Source of the DNA: Cedecea neteri | Lineage (GTDB): Bacteria > Pseudomonadota > Gammaproteobacteria > Enterobacterales > Enterobacteriaceae | Direction: 5' to 3' | DNA: 64,000 nucleotides | Assembly (NCBI RefSeq): GCF_000757825.1 | Contig: NZ_CP009451.1 | Location: 3,100,001-3,164,000, forward strand | In this document: piece by piece, positions 1 to 11,687 of the stretch | Layout of the letters: the number at the start of each line of letters is the position of its first letter | Numbering within the stretch: position 1 is the first letter of the stretch | Translations under genes and position numbers: made by a program | The notes under the pieces: generated by a model | Database searches by the model: none | What the model saw: the letters and a program-made list of their open reading frames with translations, nothing else | Told to the model about the DNA's origin: nothing

Positions 1-20
1 ACTGCGCGTGGTGAAATAAC

Positions 21-50
21 AAAAAGCCAGTCGAAAGACTGGCTTTTTTT
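21..50. terminator. Terminator downstream of gltD, probably bidirectional
   Basis: A 10-bp or longer perfect stem (AAAGCCAGTC with its complement) around a GAAA loop is flanked by A-runs on one side and T-runs on the other, so it can terminate in either direction. On the minus strand it follows the gltD stop by about 50 nt. A stop codon at 17-19 could be the end of a plus-strand gene lying outside the window, but five codons are too few to identify it. Confidence 0.8.
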
Positions 51-101
51 ATGGTGCGATGGCGGCTAAATCTGGCGACCAAAGCCGCCAGGTTTTAACG
101 C

Positions 102-1529
<1,428 letters not shown>

Positions 1530-4500
1530 TTACTGCGCCTGCACCCGCAGCTCGGCTGCGGAACGACTGCGGTGACCCAACAATGCTTTGACATCACTGG
1601 ACTTCGGTTTAACCAGGGTGAATTTGGAGGCGAACGTCGGCCAGTTAGCCAGAATCTCCTCGCCGCGCTGGGAGCCGGTCAGCTGAACGTGTTCGGTTAT
1701 CATGCCGCGCAGATGCTCTTCATGAATCGCCAGCTCTTCCACATCCAGTAATTCAACCAGTTCAGGGTTCACGCGTTTACGGAACTCACCGTCTTCATCC
1801 AGCACGTAGGCGAAGCCGCCCGTCATGCCGGCCCCGAAGTTAACCCCGGTTTTGCCAAGAATACAGACGATACCGCCGGTCATGTATTCACAGCCGTTAT
1901 CGCCAATGCCTTCAACTACGGTGATGGCACCGGAGTTACGCACCGCGAAACGCTCACCTGCGCGGCCTGCGGCATAGAGTTTGCCACCGGTAGCGCCATA
2001 CAGGCAGGTGTTGCCGATAATCGTCGCTTCATGGCTACGGAAGGCTGAGCCTACCGGAGGGCGCAGAGAAATCAGGCCGCCCGCCATGCCTTTGCCTACA
2101 TAGTCGTTAGCATCGCCGGTCAGGTGAAGCTCCACGCCGCCTGCGTTCCAGACGCCGAAGCTCTGGCCCGCGGTGCCGCTAAAGTGCGCTTTGATTGGGT
2201 CAGACGCCAGCCCCTGGTCGCCATGCTGCTGGGCGATGTAGCCGGAGAGGGAAGCCCCAACGGAACGATCGGTGTTGCGGATATCAAACCAGAAGGTTTT
2301 GCTCTGTTTGTCATCCACGTACGCCTGCGCCTGGTTCAGCAGCTGTGCGTTAAGGTCGCCCTTATCGAACGGCGGGTTATGCTCGGTGCAGTACACCGCT
2401 TTGCCCGGCATAGGTTCAGCCGTTTTTAGCAGGGCGGAGAGATCCAGCTTCTGCTGCTTAGCGGTAAACCCGTCCAGCTCTTTCAGCAGGTCGGTACGAC
2501 CAATCAGGTCGACCAGACGCTTCACGCCGAGCAGCGCCATCAGTTCGCGGGTTTCGCGAGCGATGAACTCAAAGTAGTTGGTCACTTTGAACGGCAGGCC
2601 GTGGTAATGGTTCTTACGCAGCTTGTCATCCTGAGTTGCCACGCCGGTTGCGCAGTTGTTCAGGTGGCAGATTCGCAGGTATTTACAGCCCAGCGCAACC
2701 ATTGGCCCGGTACCGAAGCCGAAGCTTTCTGCGCCAAGGATGGCCGCTTTAATGATGTCGAGGCCGGTTTTCAGGCCGCCGTCCACCTGCAGGCGAATTT
2801 TATGACGCAGGCCGTTAGCCACCAGAGCCTGCTGGGTTTCCACCAGGCCAAGCTCCCACGGGCAGCCCGCGTATTTCACGGACGATAGCGGGCTTGCGCC
2901 GGTGCCGCCGTCGTAGCCGGCAATAGTGATCAGGTCGGCATAGGCTTTGGCTACGCCCGTCGCGATGGTGCCGACGCCCGGTTCGGAAACCAGCTTCACG
3001 GAGATCATCGCCTTCGGGTTAACCTGTTTCAGGTCGAAAATCAGCTGCGCCAGATCCTCGATAGAGTAGATATCGTGGTGAGGCGGAGGTGAAATCAGCG
3101 TCACGCCCGGTACGGAGTAGCGCAGCTTAGCGATATAAGGCGTGACCTTATCACCCGGCAGCTGGCCGCCTTCGCCCGGTTTCGCGCCCTGCGCGACTTT
3201 AATCTGGATAACGTCGGCGTTGACCAAATAAGCTGGCGTGACGCCGAAGCGGCCGGAAGCCACCTGCTTGATACGGGACACTTTATTGGTGCCGTAGCGA
3301 GCCGGATCTTCACCGCCTTCGCCGGAGTTAGAGTTCCCGCCGATGCTGTTCATCGCTTCAGCCAGGGATTCGTGCGCTTCCGGGCTCAGGGCACCGATGG
3401 ACATCGCCGCGGTATCGAAGCGCTTGAACAGATCGGTTGCTGGCTCAACGTCTTCAATTTTGACGGATTCGTCCTGCGGGTTCAGCGCAAGCATATCGCG
3501 CAGCGTAGCGACCGGACGCTCGTTAACCAGCTTCGCATACTGCTGATAGTCGGCGTATTCGCCGCTCTGCACCGCTTTTTGCAGCGTCTGCACAACGTCC
3601 GGGTTGTAGGCGTGGTATTCCCCACCGTGAACGAACTTCAGCTGACCGCCCTGATCCAATGGTTTACGCACCAGCCAGGCACGTTTGGACAGGTTCAGCA
3701 GGTCCTGCTGGAAGTCGCCAAAGCCTGCGCCGCCGATGCGGCTGACCGCACCCTGGAAGCAAAGCTCTGAAACTTCTTTGTGCAGGCCAACGGCTTCGAA
3801 CAGCTTAGAGCAACGGTAAGAGGCGATAGTCGAGATGCCCATTTTGGACATGATCTTGTACAGGCCTTTGTTGATGCCGTTACGGTAGTTCTGCATCACG
3901 ATGCGATAGTTTCTGTCGATAGCGCCGTTGTCGACCAGCTTCGCCAGGGTTTCATAGGCGAGGTACGGATAGATGGCGGTCGCACCGAAGCCCAGCAGCA
4001 CGGCAAAGTGGTGCGGGTCGCGGGCGCTGGCGGTTTCAACGATGATGTTGGCGTCACAGCGCAGGCTCTTCTCAACAAGACGAGTCTGGATGGCGCCCAC
4101 GGCCATCGGGGCCGGCACCGGCAGGCGATTTTTCGCAATGTTGCGGTCGGATAGCACCAGCAACACGGTGCCATTGCGTACCATGCGTTCAGCTTCATCG
4201 CAGAGCGCCATCACCGTTTCGTGCAGTGATTTCTCGGTCACGTCATAAGTGATGTCGAGCGTATCGGCGCGATAGTGTTCTTCTTCAAGCGTGGTGAGTT
4301 GCTGGAAATCAGACCACAGCAGAATCGGCGATTTGAAGCTCAGGCGGTGCGCCTGGCCTTCTGCTTCACAGAAGACGTTCATCTCGCGACCAATGCTGGT
4401 GGCCAGGGACATCACGTGTGCTTCACGCAGCGGATCGATTGGCGGGTTGGTGACCTGCGCGAACTGCTGGCGGAAGTAATCGTAAATAATGCGTGGCTGG

Positions 4501-5990
4501 CTGGAAAGCACGGCAAAAGGCGTGTCATCGCCCATTGACCCCACCGCTTCCTGGCCGTTTTCGCCCAGAACGCGAATCACTGAATCCAGCTCTTCGCTGC
4601 TGTAGTTAAACTGCTTCTGGTAGCTGGCGAGCGCGTCGTCGTCCAGCTCTCTCGCGCCCACTTTTTCGTCCGGCAGATCTTCAAACGGCACCAGACGACG
4701 CACGTTGTTCTCCATCCACTCTTTATACGGATGGCGGCTTTTCAGCTCGGCATCGGTTTCAGCGGAATGCAGAATACGGCCAATACGGGTGTCGATAACC
4801 ATCAGCTCGCCCGGGCCAACGCGGCCTTTTTCAACCACTTCGTCCGGCTGGTAGTCCCAGATCCCGACTTCAGAGGCACAGGTGATGAGCTTGTCTTTGG
4901 TGATGACGTAGCGCGCCGGGCGCAGGCCGTTACGGTCCAGGTTACAGGCAGCGAAGCGCCCGTCTGACATCACGATACCGGCCGGGCCGTCCCACGGCTC
5001 CATGTGCATGGAGTTAAAGTCGAAGAAGGCACGCAGCTCAGGATCCATGTTCGGGTTGTTCTGCCATGCCGGCGGAACAAGCAGACGCATGGCGCGTACG
5101 ATATCCATCCCGCCCGCCAGCAGCAGCTCAAGCATGTTGTCCATGGAGCTGGAGTCGGAGCCGGTTTCGTTCACGAACGGCGCGGCGTCGTGCAGATCGG
5201 GGATCAGCGGCGTCTGGAATTTATAGGTACGAGCGCGGGCCCACTGGCGGTTACCGGTAATGGTGTTGATTTCGCCGTTATGCGCCAGATAGCGGAACGG
5301 CTGAGCCAGCGGCCAGCGCGGCACGGTGTTGGTAGAGAAACGCTGGTGGAACAGGCAAATGGCCGATTCCAGGCGCAGGTCCGCCAGGTCCAGGTAGAAG
5401 CGCGGCAGGTCAGCCGGCATACACAGACCTTTATAGATGTTCACCAGGTTAGACAGGCTACAGATATAGAAGTCTTTATCTTCCTGGATGCGTTTTTCGA
5501 TACGGCGACGGGCGATAAACAGGCGGCGTTCCATATCACGAGGACGCCAGCCCGCCGGGGCGTTAACGAAAATTTGTTCAATACGTGGCAGAGAGGAGAG
5601 GGCGATTTCACCGAGCACGTCTTTGTTCAGCGGCACTTCACGCCAGCCAACAATAGACAGAGTTTCGTTTTGCAGCTCTTCTTCAACAATGCGGCGGCTG
5701 GCGCGAGCAAGCGCGTCATCCTGGCTTAAGAAAATCATGCCAACGGCATAGTTCTTGGCCAAACGCCAATTGCGTTCTTCTGCAACAATGCGGAAGAAAC
5801 GATCTGGTTTTTGCAGCAGCAGGCCACAACCGTCGCCGGTTTTACCGTCGGCCAGGATGGCCCCACGGTGCTGCATACGGGCTAGCGCGTGAATAGCGGT
5901 ACGCACTACCTTGTGGCTAGGTTCGCCTTCTATGTGGGCGATCAGGCCGAAACCACAGTTATCCTTCTCAAGGGATTTATCGTACAACAT
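1530..5990 (-). CDS. gltB: Glutamate synthase (NADPH) large subunit
   Basis: The alpha subunit of GOGAT holds the class II glutaminase site, an ammonia tunnel and the FMN/3Fe-4S synthase site. At 1486 aa it matches E. coli. An 11-residue propeptide ([11 protein letters not shown]) precedes the expected N-terminal nucleophile Cys12 in CGFG. The cluster cysteines appear as C-x5-C-x4-C in [12 protein letters not shown], and a glycine-rich GXGXG-type C-terminal domain closes the protein. The ATG at 5990 is chosen because a GGAGG at 6000-6004 sits 9 nt upstream and because the frame just before it holds an in-frame TAG at 6012-6014. E. coli GltB has also been annotated as a longer 1517-aa form reading through this upstream stretch; that form is impossible here. 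Confidence 0.98.
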   Translation of the reverse strand: MLYDKSLEKDNCGFGLIAHIEGEPSHKVVRTAIHALARMQHRGAILADGKTGDGCGLLLQKPDRFFRIVAEERNWRLAKNYAVGMIFLSQDDALARASRRIVEEELQNETLSIVGWREVPLNKDVLGEIALSSLPRIEQIFVNAPAGWRPRDMERRLFIARRRIEKRIQEDKDFYICSLSNLVNIYKGLCMPADLPRFYLDLADLRLESAICLFHQRFSTNTVPRWPLAQPFRYLAHNGEINTITGNRQWARARTYKFQTPLIPDLHDAAPFVNETGSDSSSMDNMLELLLAGGMDIVRAMRLLVPPAWQNNPNMDPELRAFFDFNSMHMEPWDGPAGIVMSDGRFAACNLDRNGLRPARYVITKDKLITCASEVGIWDYQPDEVVEKGRVGPGELMVIDTRIGRILHSAETDAELKSRHPYKEWMENNVRRLVPFEDLPDEKVGARELDDDALASYQKQFNYSSEELDSVIRVLGENGQEAVGSMGDDTPFAVLSSQPRIIYDYFRQQFAQVTNPPIDPLREAHVMSLATSIGREMNVFCEAEGQAHRLSFKSPILLWSDFQQLTTLEEEHYRADTLDITYDVTEKSLHETVMALCDEAERMVRNGTVLLVLSDRNIAKNRLPVPAPMAVGAIQTRLVEKSLRCDANIIVETASARDPHHFAVLLGFGATAIYPYLAYETLAKLVDNGAIDRNYRIVMQNYRNGINKGLYKIMSKMGISTIASYRCSKLFEAVGLHKEVSELCFQGAVSRIGGAGFGDFQQDLLNLSKRAWLVRKPLDQGGQLKFVHGGEYHAYNPDVVQTLQKAVQSGEYADYQQYAKLVNERPVATLRDMLALNPQDESVKIEDVEPATDLFKRFDTAAMSIGALSPEAHESLAEAMNSIGGNSNSGEGGEDPARYGTNKVSRIKQVASGRFGVTPAYLVNADVIQIKVAQGAKPGEGGQLPGDKVTPYIAKLRYSVPGVTLISPPPHHDIYSIEDLAQLIFDLKQVNPKAMISVKLVSEPGVGTIATGVAKAYADLITIAGYDGGTGASPLSSVKYAGCPWELGLVETQQALVANGLRHKIRLQVDGGLKTGLDIIKAAILGAESFGFGTGPMVALGCKYLRICHLNNCATGVATQDDKLRKNHYHGLPFKVTNYFEFIARETRELMALLGVKRLVDLIGRTDLLKELDGFTAKQQKLDLSALLKTAEPMPGKAVYCTEHNPPFDKGDLNAQLLNQAQAYVDDKQSKTFWFDIRNTDRSVGASLSGYIAQQHGDQGLASDPIKAHFSGTAGQSFGVWNAGGVELHLTGDANDYVGKGMAGGLISLRPPVGSAFRSHEATIIGNTCLYGATGGKLYAAGRAGERFAVRNSGAITVVEGIGDNGCEYMTGGIVCILGKTGVNFGAGMTGGFAYVLDEDGEFRKRVNPELVELLDVEELAIHEEHLRGMITEHVQLTGSQRGEEILANWPTFASKFTLVKPKSSDVKALLGHRSRSAAELRVQAQ

Positions 5991-6011
5991 ATCAGTGAAC
6001 CTCCCCAGGCT

Positions 6012-6077
6012 CTACGTTACTCCCAACCGTTTGCGCGTGGACGCAGCAAGGGCATGGCGACGGGGTTTGCGCATCAT
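6012..6077 (-). CDS. Short leader ORF upstream of gltB (21 codons)
   Basis: The ORF encodes MMRKPRRHALAASTRKRLGVT and stops at a TAG 21 bases before the gltB start, in the same frame. A GAGG lies 7 nt before its first ATG, a normal ribosome-binding spacing. The first ten residues match, from memory, the start of the long E. coli GltB annotation (MTRKPRRHAL). The seven codons between the TAG and the gltB ATG (SLGRFTD) resemble the SLGEVHD of that extension. It is highly basic (seven Arg/Lys plus one His of 21), with no membrane segment or signal peptide. It may be an attenuating or translation-coupling leader peptide. Expression is not shown. Confidence 0.5.
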   Translation of the reverse strand: MMRKPRRHALAASTRKRLGVT

Positions 6078-6171
6078 ACGCTTGCCTCGCGTGTCGCCCT
6101 CTTAATGTCCAACGCATCCGGTGTCACAAGTGTTGAGGACTTGCTTTAGAGGGAATCTCAATTACTGCATA

Positions 6172-6200
6172 AATATGATGGGCACAGAACCCATCCAGAA
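6172..6200 (-). promoter_or_regulatory. Candidate gltB promoter
   Basis: On the minus strand TTCTGG (6195-6200) and CATATT (6172-6177) are 17 nt apart, about 180 nt upstream of the gltB start and 95 nt before the leader ORF. Neither hexamer is close to consensus, which would suit an activator-dependent promoter. In E. coli gltBD depends on Lrp and IHF. No transcription start is visible, so this is only the best local match. Confidence 0.3.
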
Positions 6201-6669
6201 AGCTTCCAGCGGATTTCCAAGTTATCGGGAAAGAGCACACAGGTCAAATGGCATTCTTATTTATACATAATTGTGCTAAGAGCGTCCTAAGAATCTGAAT
6301 ACAATGATGTTTTGCGCTTTTTTGCCTGTGGCGGCAGCGCGGCAAACGCCGGGGGTTATGTGATCGTCCTCACTATCCTGAAGCCCAGGGAACTCCAGAC
6401 CATGCTGGCATCAGTGGTATTGCTAGCACGATATGCTACTTAACCCCCATGGAGTGCAGCATGACACTGTTTTTCACCGCTCGTCATATTCTTTAAATAA
6501 AGGGCAGCATCATAAGGAAAAGTAATTAAGCCTTATTTGAATAGAGTTGCACTTATTTTGAGTTTATATGCAATAGATAAAGCTGCGCCGAAGCGATTGA
6601 TCCAGGTCATCGCCGCTGCGAGAAGAAAATGGCAGGCTAGGCCCCTTTTTCGGGACGGCCCATCAGATT
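6201..6669. other. Divergent regulatory region between gltB and yhcC
   Basis: About 470 nt without a supportable gene separate the gltB promoter area from yhcC. A/T-rich stretches around 6255-6285 could bind Lrp or IHF, the known regulators of gltB in E. coli. An 8-bp inverted repeat, GGGGGTTA at 6351-6358 and TAACCCCC at 6441-6448, brackets 82 nt and may fold as a long RNA or mark a protein site. ORFs reading through the region lack conservation and start signals. Confidence 0.5.
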
Positions 6670-7602
6670 ATGCAGTTACAGAAATTAGTCAATATGTTTG
6701 GCGGCGATCTCTCTCGTCGCTATGGGCAAAAGGTCCATAAACTCACGCTGCATGGCGGGTTTAGCTGTCCTAATCGCGACGGCACTATCGGGCGAGGCGG
6801 CTGCACCTTTTGCAACGTGGCCTCTTTTGCCGACGAAGCCCAGCAGCACAGCTCCATTGCAGAACAGCTCGCGCATCAGGCCAGTCGGGTGAATCGCGCT
6901 CAGCGTTATCTGGCCTACTTCCAGGCTTACACCAGCACGTGGGCTGAGGTGCAGGTTCTGCGTGCTATGTATCAGCAGGCGGTAAGCCAGACCAGCATTG
7001 TTGGGCTGTGTGTGGGCACCCGGCCCGACTGCGTGCCCGATGGCGTGCTCGATCTGCTGAGTGACTACCATGAGCAAGGCTATGAAGTGTGGCTGGAGCT
7101 GGGTTTGCAGACGGCGAATGACAAAACGCTGCACCGCATCAACCGTGGGCATGATTTTGCCTGCTATCAGGAGACAACGCGGCGGGCTCGGGCGCGTGGT
7201 TTAAAGGTTTGCAGTCATCTTATCGTTGGCCTGCCCGGTGAAGGTCAGCAGCAATGTATGGACACGCTGGAAAAAATGGTTGAAACCGGCGTGGATGGCC
7301 TGAAGCTGCATCCTCTGCATATTGTGGAAGGCAGTATTATGGCCAAAAACTGGCGGGCAGGACGTCTGGAGGGGATTGCGCTGGATGAGTATGTGGTTAC
7401 CGCCGGAGAAATGATTCGCCACACGCCGCTTGATGTCGTATTTCATCGTATTTCGGCTAACGCCAGGCGCCCCACGCTGCTGGCACCTTTGTGGTGTGAA
7501 AACCGCTGGGCTGCGATGGTGGATATCGACCGCTATTTGCTGGCTCATGGGGCGCAGGGTTCAGCGCTGGGAACGCCGTGGGATCTCTCAGTTCTTTCGT
7601 AA
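6670..7602 (+). CDS. yhcC: Radical SAM protein of the YhcC family
   Basis: The 310-aa protein aligns end to end with E. coli YhcC (309 aa). The radical-SAM cluster motif is present as C33-x11-C45-x2-C48, which would hold a [4Fe-4S] cluster that reductively cleaves S-adenosylmethionine. A GLQTA...HRINRGHD stretch and a PGEG motif are typical of the family. The substrate is unknown. It is the first gene rightward of the gltB divergent region and is followed after 61 nt by arcB; the short gap suggests cotranscription is possible, although E. coli arcB has its own promoter. Confidence 0.93.
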   Translation: MQLQKLVNMFGGDLSRRYGQKVHKLTLHGGFSCPNRDGTIGRGGCTFCNVASFADEAQQHSSIAEQLAHQASRVNRAQRYLAYFQAYTSTWAEVQVLRAMYQQAVSQTSIVGLCVGTRPDCVPDGVLDLLSDYHEQGYEVWLELGLQTANDKTLHRINRGHDFACYQETTRRARARGLKVCSHLIVGLPGEGQQQCMDTLEKMVETGVDGLKLHPLHIVEGSIMAKNWRAGRLEGIALDEYVVTAGEMIRHTPLDVVFHRISANARRPTLLAPLWCENRWAAMVDIDRYLLAHGAQGSALGTPWDLSVLS

Positions 7603-7663
7603 ATCCTGAGTACGAGTCCTTTTTGCGGTATATTTAGCGCATCCACGGCGAAGGAATCGTTCC

Positions 7664-10006
7664 ATGAAGCAAATCCGGTTATTGGCGCAGTATTACGTTG
7701 ATCTTATGGTGAAGCTGGGGTTAGTCCGCTTCTCCCTGCTGCTGGCCTCCGCGCTGGTCGTGCTGGCGATGGTGGTGCAAATGGCCGTCACCATGCTGCT
7801 GCGCGGGCAGGTCGAAAGTATTGACGTTGTTCGTTCTATCTTCTTTGGCTTGTTGATTACGCCCTGGGCGGTTTACTTCCTGTCTGTTGTTGTCGAGCAG
7901 CTCGAGGAGTCCAGGCAGCGGCTGTCGAAGCTGGTGGAAAAGCTGGAAGAGATGCGCGAGCGGGATCTTATCCTTAACGTCCAGCTTAAGGACAATATTG
8001 CCCAGCTAAACCAGGAGATAGCCGACCGCGTGAAAGCGGAAGCCGAACGCCAGACCATGCTTGAGCAGCTTAAAGTCGAGATGCAGGAGCGTGAAGAGAC
8101 GCAAATCCGCCTCGAACAGCAATCCTCTTTCCTGCGTTCTTTCCTTGATGCTTCTCCTGACCTGGTCTTCTATCGCAATGAAGACCGAGAGTTTTCCGGC
8201 TGTAACAGGGCCATGGAGCTGCTGACCGGCAAGAGTGAGAAACAGCTGGTTCATCTTAAACCGCAGGACGTGTACACGTCTGAAGCGGCAGAGAAAGTGC
8301 TGGAAACGGACGAAAAGGTATTCCGCCACAACGTTTCTCTGACCTATGAGCAGTGGCTTGATTATCCGGATGGGCGAAAAGCCTGTTTCGAAATCCGAAA
8401 AGTGCCTTATTACGACCGCGTCGGTAAACGCCACGGGTTGATGGGGTTTGGCCGCGATATTACCGAGCGTAAACGCTACCAGGACGCGCTTGAGCGCGCG
8501 AGCCGGGACAAGACAACCTTCATCTCAACCATCAGCCACGAGCTGCGTACTCCGCTCAACGGCATTGTCGGCCTGAGTCGTATTCTGCTGGATACCGATC
8601 TCACCGCCGAACAAACCAATTACCTGAAAACGATCCACGTTTCCGCCATCACGCTTGGCAACATCTTCAACGATATTATCGATATGGATAAGCTCGAGCG
8701 CCGCAAAGTCCAGCTCGATAACCAGCCGGTTGATTTCACCAGCTTCATCGCCGACCTTGAAAACCTTTCTGGCCTGCAGGCTCAGCAAAAAGGGCTGTCG
8801 TTTGTGATGGACCCTACTCTGCCGCTACCGCACAAGGTGGTGACGGACGGTACTCGCCTGCGTCAGATCCTTTGGAACCTGATCAGCAACGCCGTGAAAT
8901 TTACCCCCAAAGGGGGGCTGGTGACGGTGCGCGTCCGCTATGAAGAGGAGAGCTGCCTGCGCTTTGAGGTTCAGGACTCCGGGATTGGTATTCCGGTGGA
9001 TGAGCAGGACAAAATTTTTGCCATGTATTACCAGGTAAAAGACAGCCACGGCGGCAAGCCTGCGACCGGGACCGGCATTGGGCTGGCGGTTTCTCGCCGT
9101 CTGGCGAAAAGCATGGGCGGAGACATTACCGTTACCAGCAAGCCGGGTGAAGGATCGCTGTTCACGCTGACCGTTCAGGCGCCGAGCGTGGCGGAAGAAG
9201 TAGAGGACACGCTAGAAGATGACGATATGCCATTGCCGGCACTGCACGTGCTGCTGGTGGAGGATATCGAGCTGAACGTCATCGTAGCGCGTTCGGTTCT
9301 GGAAAAACTCGGCAATAGCGTAGATGTGGCGATGACCGGGAAAGACGCGCTGGAGATGTTTATTCCGGGCGAATATGACCTTGTGCTGCTTGATATCCAA
9401 CTGCCGGATATGACCGGGCTGGATATCTCTCGCGAACTGAATAAGCGTTTTAGCAAAGATGAGCTGCCGCCGCTGGTGGCGCTGACCGCCAACGTGCTGA
9501 AAAACAAGCAAGAGTATCTTGAGGCCGGGATGGACGACGTGCTAAGCAAGCCGCTCGCCGTGCCGGCATTGATGTCGATGATCCAAAAATTCTGGGATAA
9601 CCAGATAACGGACAAGGAGCCTGTGGTGACAAAAGTCGATAGTGAAAAACAGCAAGCGCTGCTCGATATTCCGATGCTCGAACAATATATCGAGCTGGTT
9701 GGGCCAAAACTTATTACCGACGGCCTGGCTATGTTTGAAAAAATGATGCCGGGTTATTTAGAGGTGCTCGATTCCAATATGACCGCGCGGGATAACAAAG
9801 GCGTGGTGGAAGAGGGGCATAAAATTAAAGGTGCTGCTGGCTCCATTGGTTTAAGGCATTTACAGCAGGTTGCCCAGCAAATTCAGTCTCCGGATCTTCC
9901 CGCCTGGTCAGATAACGTTGGTGAATGGATTGAGGAGCTGAAACAAGAGTGGCAGCATGATGTTAGCGTATTAAAAGCATGGGTTGCGGACGCTGGAAAA
10001 AAATGA
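7664..10006 (+). CDS. arcB: Tripartite hybrid sensor kinase ArcB
   Basis: ArcB senses the oxidation state of the quinone pool and phosphorylates ArcA, the global regulator of respiratory genes. The 780 aa show two membrane segments (about 22-46 and 57-77), a coiled coil (about 80-150), a PAS domain with the redox cysteines C180 and C241, a histidine kinase domain with H292 (HELRTPLNG), an ATPase region with DSGIGIP and GTGIGLAV, a receiver with D577, and a C-terminal Hpt domain with H719 (GHKIKG). All relay residues are present, so it should be active. E. coli ArcB is 778 aa. The sRNA ArcZ lies on the opposite strand immediately after the stop codon. Confidence 0.98.
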   Translation: MKQIRLLAQYYVDLMVKLGLVRFSLLLASALVVLAMVVQMAVTMLLRGQVESIDVVRSIFFGLLITPWAVYFLSVVVEQLEESRQRLSKLVEKLEEMRERDLILNVQLKDNIAQLNQEIADRVKAEAERQTMLEQLKVEMQEREETQIRLEQQSSFLRSFLDASPDLVFYRNEDREFSGCNRAMELLTGKSEKQLVHLKPQDVYTSEAAEKVLETDEKVFRHNVSLTYEQWLDYPDGRKACFEIRKVPYYDRVGKRHGLMGFGRDITERKRYQDALERASRDKTTFISTISHELRTPLNGIVGLSRILLDTDLTAEQTNYLKTIHVSAITLGNIFNDIIDMDKLERRKVQLDNQPVDFTSFIADLENLSGLQAQQKGLSFVMDPTLPLPHKVVTDGTRLRQILWNLISNAVKFTPKGGLVTVRVRYEEESCLRFEVQDSGIGIPVDEQDKIFAMYYQVKDSHGGKPATGTGIGLAVSRRLAKSMGGDITVTSKPGEGSLFTLTVQAPSVAEEVEDTLEDDDMPLPALHVLLVEDIELNVIVARSVLEKLGNSVDVAMTGKDALEMFIPGEYDLVLLDIQLPDMTGLDISRELNKRFSKDELPPLVALTANVLKNKQEYLEAGMDDVLSKPLAVPALMSMIQKFWDNQITDKEPVVTKVDSEKQQALLDIPMLEQYIELVGPKLITDGLAMFEKMMPGYLEVLDSNMTARDNKGVVEEGHKIKGAAGSIGLRHLQQVAQQIQSPDLPAWSDNVGEWIEELKQEWQHDVSVLKAWVADAGKK

Positions 10007-10119
10007 CCCCGGCCAGGCCGGGGTGCGCGAATACTGCGCCAACACCAGGGAAAACAGGGTTGCGCCTTTTTTAAGCGTTGAATTATTGAACGGCACAACC
10101 AGCAATTCGCAGGCTGTCA
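9997..10119 (-). ncRNA. arcZ: ArcZ small regulatory RNA
   Basis: The minus strand between arcB and elbB carries the conserved 3' half of ArcZ: the core TTTCCCTGGTGTTGGCGCAG followed by TATTCGCGCACCCCGG. It ends in a terminator with stem CCCCGG/CCGGGG and a run of seven T (complement of 9997-10003). ArcZ is an Hfq-dependent sRNA that activates rpoS and represses other mRNAs through this core after RNase E processing. The position and orientation are as in E. coli. The 5' end is estimated by aligning with the recalled 121-nt E. coli RNA; a TATCTT -10-like element (10127-10132) lies just upstream. The 5' third is much less conserved. Confidence 0.88.
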
Positions 10120-10238
10120 GCCATATAAGATAGCAAACCTTAAAATATTTGTTACGTGAATCAGTAAAATATGTGAAGCATAGCGATCAAATTAACGCGG
10201 CTGATACTGATTCACGCCTGACGAAAAGGAACAAGCGA

Positions 10239-10892
10239 ATGAAAAAAATAGGCGTAGTGCTGAGCGGCTGTGGAGTTTATGACGGCAGCGAGATCCATGA
10301 GGCGGTGTTAACGTTGCTGGCGCTTTCTCGTGCCGGGGCAGAAGCCATCTGCTTTGCACCGGATAAAGCACAGTCCGACGTTATCGATCATTTAACCGGT
10401 GAGCCAGCCGCAGAAACGCGCAATGTTCTGCAGGAGGCGGCACGCATCACTCGGGGCAGAATTCATCCCTTGCGTGAGGCAGCATCAGAAACCCTGGATG
10501 GATTGATTGTACCGGGCGGTTTTGGCGCGGCTAAAAACCTGAGCACCTTTGCCTCGCAGGGCGTTGATTGCGAGGTTGATGCAGATTTACGCCGCCTTGC
10601 GAGGGAATGCCACGAGCAGGGGAAACCGCTGGGTTTCATGTGCATTGCTCCGGCGATGCTGCCGAAGATTCTGGATATGCCGCTGCGCCTGACCATTGGC
10701 ACCGACATTGATACCGCTGAATTGCTGGAAGCGATGGGGGCGGAACATGTCCCCTGCCCGGTGGACGATATCGTTGTTGATGAAGAACAGAAAGTCGTGA
10801 CGACCCCGGCCTACATGCTGGCGCAAAACATCGCTGAAGCCGCCGTGGGTATCGACAAGCTGGTGGCCCGCGTGCTGGAACTTAGCGCATGA
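10239..10892 (+). CDS. elbB: Glyoxalase ElbB, DJ-1/PfpI-type glutamine amidotransferase-like protein
   Basis: At 217 aa this equals E. coli ElbB (YhbL). It has the class I amidotransferase-like fold, with [14 protein letters not shown] around the oxyanion region and the nucleophile cysteine in [10 protein letters not shown]. coli ElbB has glyoxalase activity in vitro and was once linked to isoprenoid synthesis; its cell role is uncertain. The start is the ATG at 10239, which has AAGGA 8 nt before it and begins [16 protein letters not shown] as in E. coli. A longer reading frame from 10149 would run through the ArcZ promoter area and has no support. Its stop overlaps the mtgA start by 4 nt. 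Confidence 0.95.
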   Translation: MKKIGVVLSGCGVYDGSEIHEAVLTLLALSRAGAEAICFAPDKAQSDVIDHLTGEPAAETRNVLQEAARITRGRIHPLREAASETLDGLIVPGGFGAAKNLSTFASQGVDCEVDADLRRLARECHEQGKPLGFMCIAPAMLPKILDMPLRLTIGTDIDTAELLEAMGAEHVPCPVDDIVVDEEQKVVTTPAYMLAQNIAEAAVGIDKLVARVLELSA

Positions 10893-11617
10893 GAAAAGGG
10901 CGTTTTGCGCCGTGGCAGTGGGTTAAGCGCTGGTTGTTTAAAGTTCTGCTGGCGGTTGCGTGCGTGTGGTTCATGGGGATCCTGGTTTTCCGCTTTATTC
11001 CCGTGCCTTTTTCTGCGGTGATGGTAGAGCGGCAGCTCAGCGCATGGTTTAGCGGTAATTTTAGCTACGTTGCTCATTCTGACTGGGTTTCAATGGATGA
11101 GATCTCGCCGTGGATGGGGCTGGCCGTGATTGCCTCTGAGGACCAAAAGTTTCCTGAACATTGGGGCTTTGATACGGACGCCATAGAAAAGGCGCTGGCG
11201 CATAACGAGCGCCATGAAAGAAGGGTGCGAGGCGCATCGACGCTCTCTCAGCAAACCGCGAAGAACCTGTTTTTATGGGATGGCCGAAGCTGGCTGCGTA
11301 AAGGTTTGGAAGCAGGCCTGACGGTGGGGATTGAGACGGCATGGAGCAAGCGGCGTATTCTGACCGTGTATCTCAACATTGCTGAATTTGGCGAAGGGGT
11401 TTTTGGCGTGGAAGAAGCCTCCCGGCGCTATTTCAACAAACCCGCTAGCCGCCTGACGCCGGCCGAAGCCGCACTGCTGGCAGCCGTCCTGCCTAACCCG
11501 ATTCGTTTTAAAGCCAACGCGCCGTCAGGGTATATACGCCAGCGTCAGCAGTGGATTTTGCGGCAGATGCGCCAGCTGGGCGGGGAGTCTTTCCTCGGGC
11601 AGCACAATTTAAATTAG
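10889..11617 (+). CDS. mtgA: Monofunctional biosynthetic peptidoglycan transglycosylase
   Basis: MtgA polymerises lipid II into glycan strands at the inner membrane and belongs to the GT51 family without a transpeptidase domain. The 242 aa match the E. coli length. One membrane anchor lies at about residues 15-37. Catalytic-domain motifs include [13 protein letters not shown] with the catalytic glutamate, the [17 protein letters not shown] motif, the [15 protein letters not shown] motif and the [14 protein letters not shown] motif. It starts within the elbB stop (ATGA), so the two genes are translationally coupled. In E. coli yrbL follows; here a glycerate module does. Confidence 0.97.
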   Translation: MRKGRFAPWQWVKRWLFKVLLAVACVWFMGILVFRFIPVPFSAVMVERQLSAWFSGNFSYVAHSDWVSMDEISPWMGLAVIASEDQKFPEHWGFDTDAIEKALAHNERHERRVRGASTLSQQTAKNLFLWDGRSWLRKGLEAGLTVGIETAWSKRRILTVYLNIAEFGEGVFGVEEASRRYFNKPASRLTPAEAALLAAVLPNPIRFKANAPSGYIRQRQQWILRQMRQLGGESFLGQHNLN

Positions 11618-11687
11618 GCTACCGTGGACTCGTCGCGGTAGCTCTCAGCGTTCCCTCTCTGCCGTCTATCCGGCAAGGTAAACCGCC

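Noticed and set aside
10005..10025. Hairpin after arcB considered as the arcB terminator
   Set aside because: On the plus strand no T-run follows; the T-run is on the minus strand and belongs to ArcZ.
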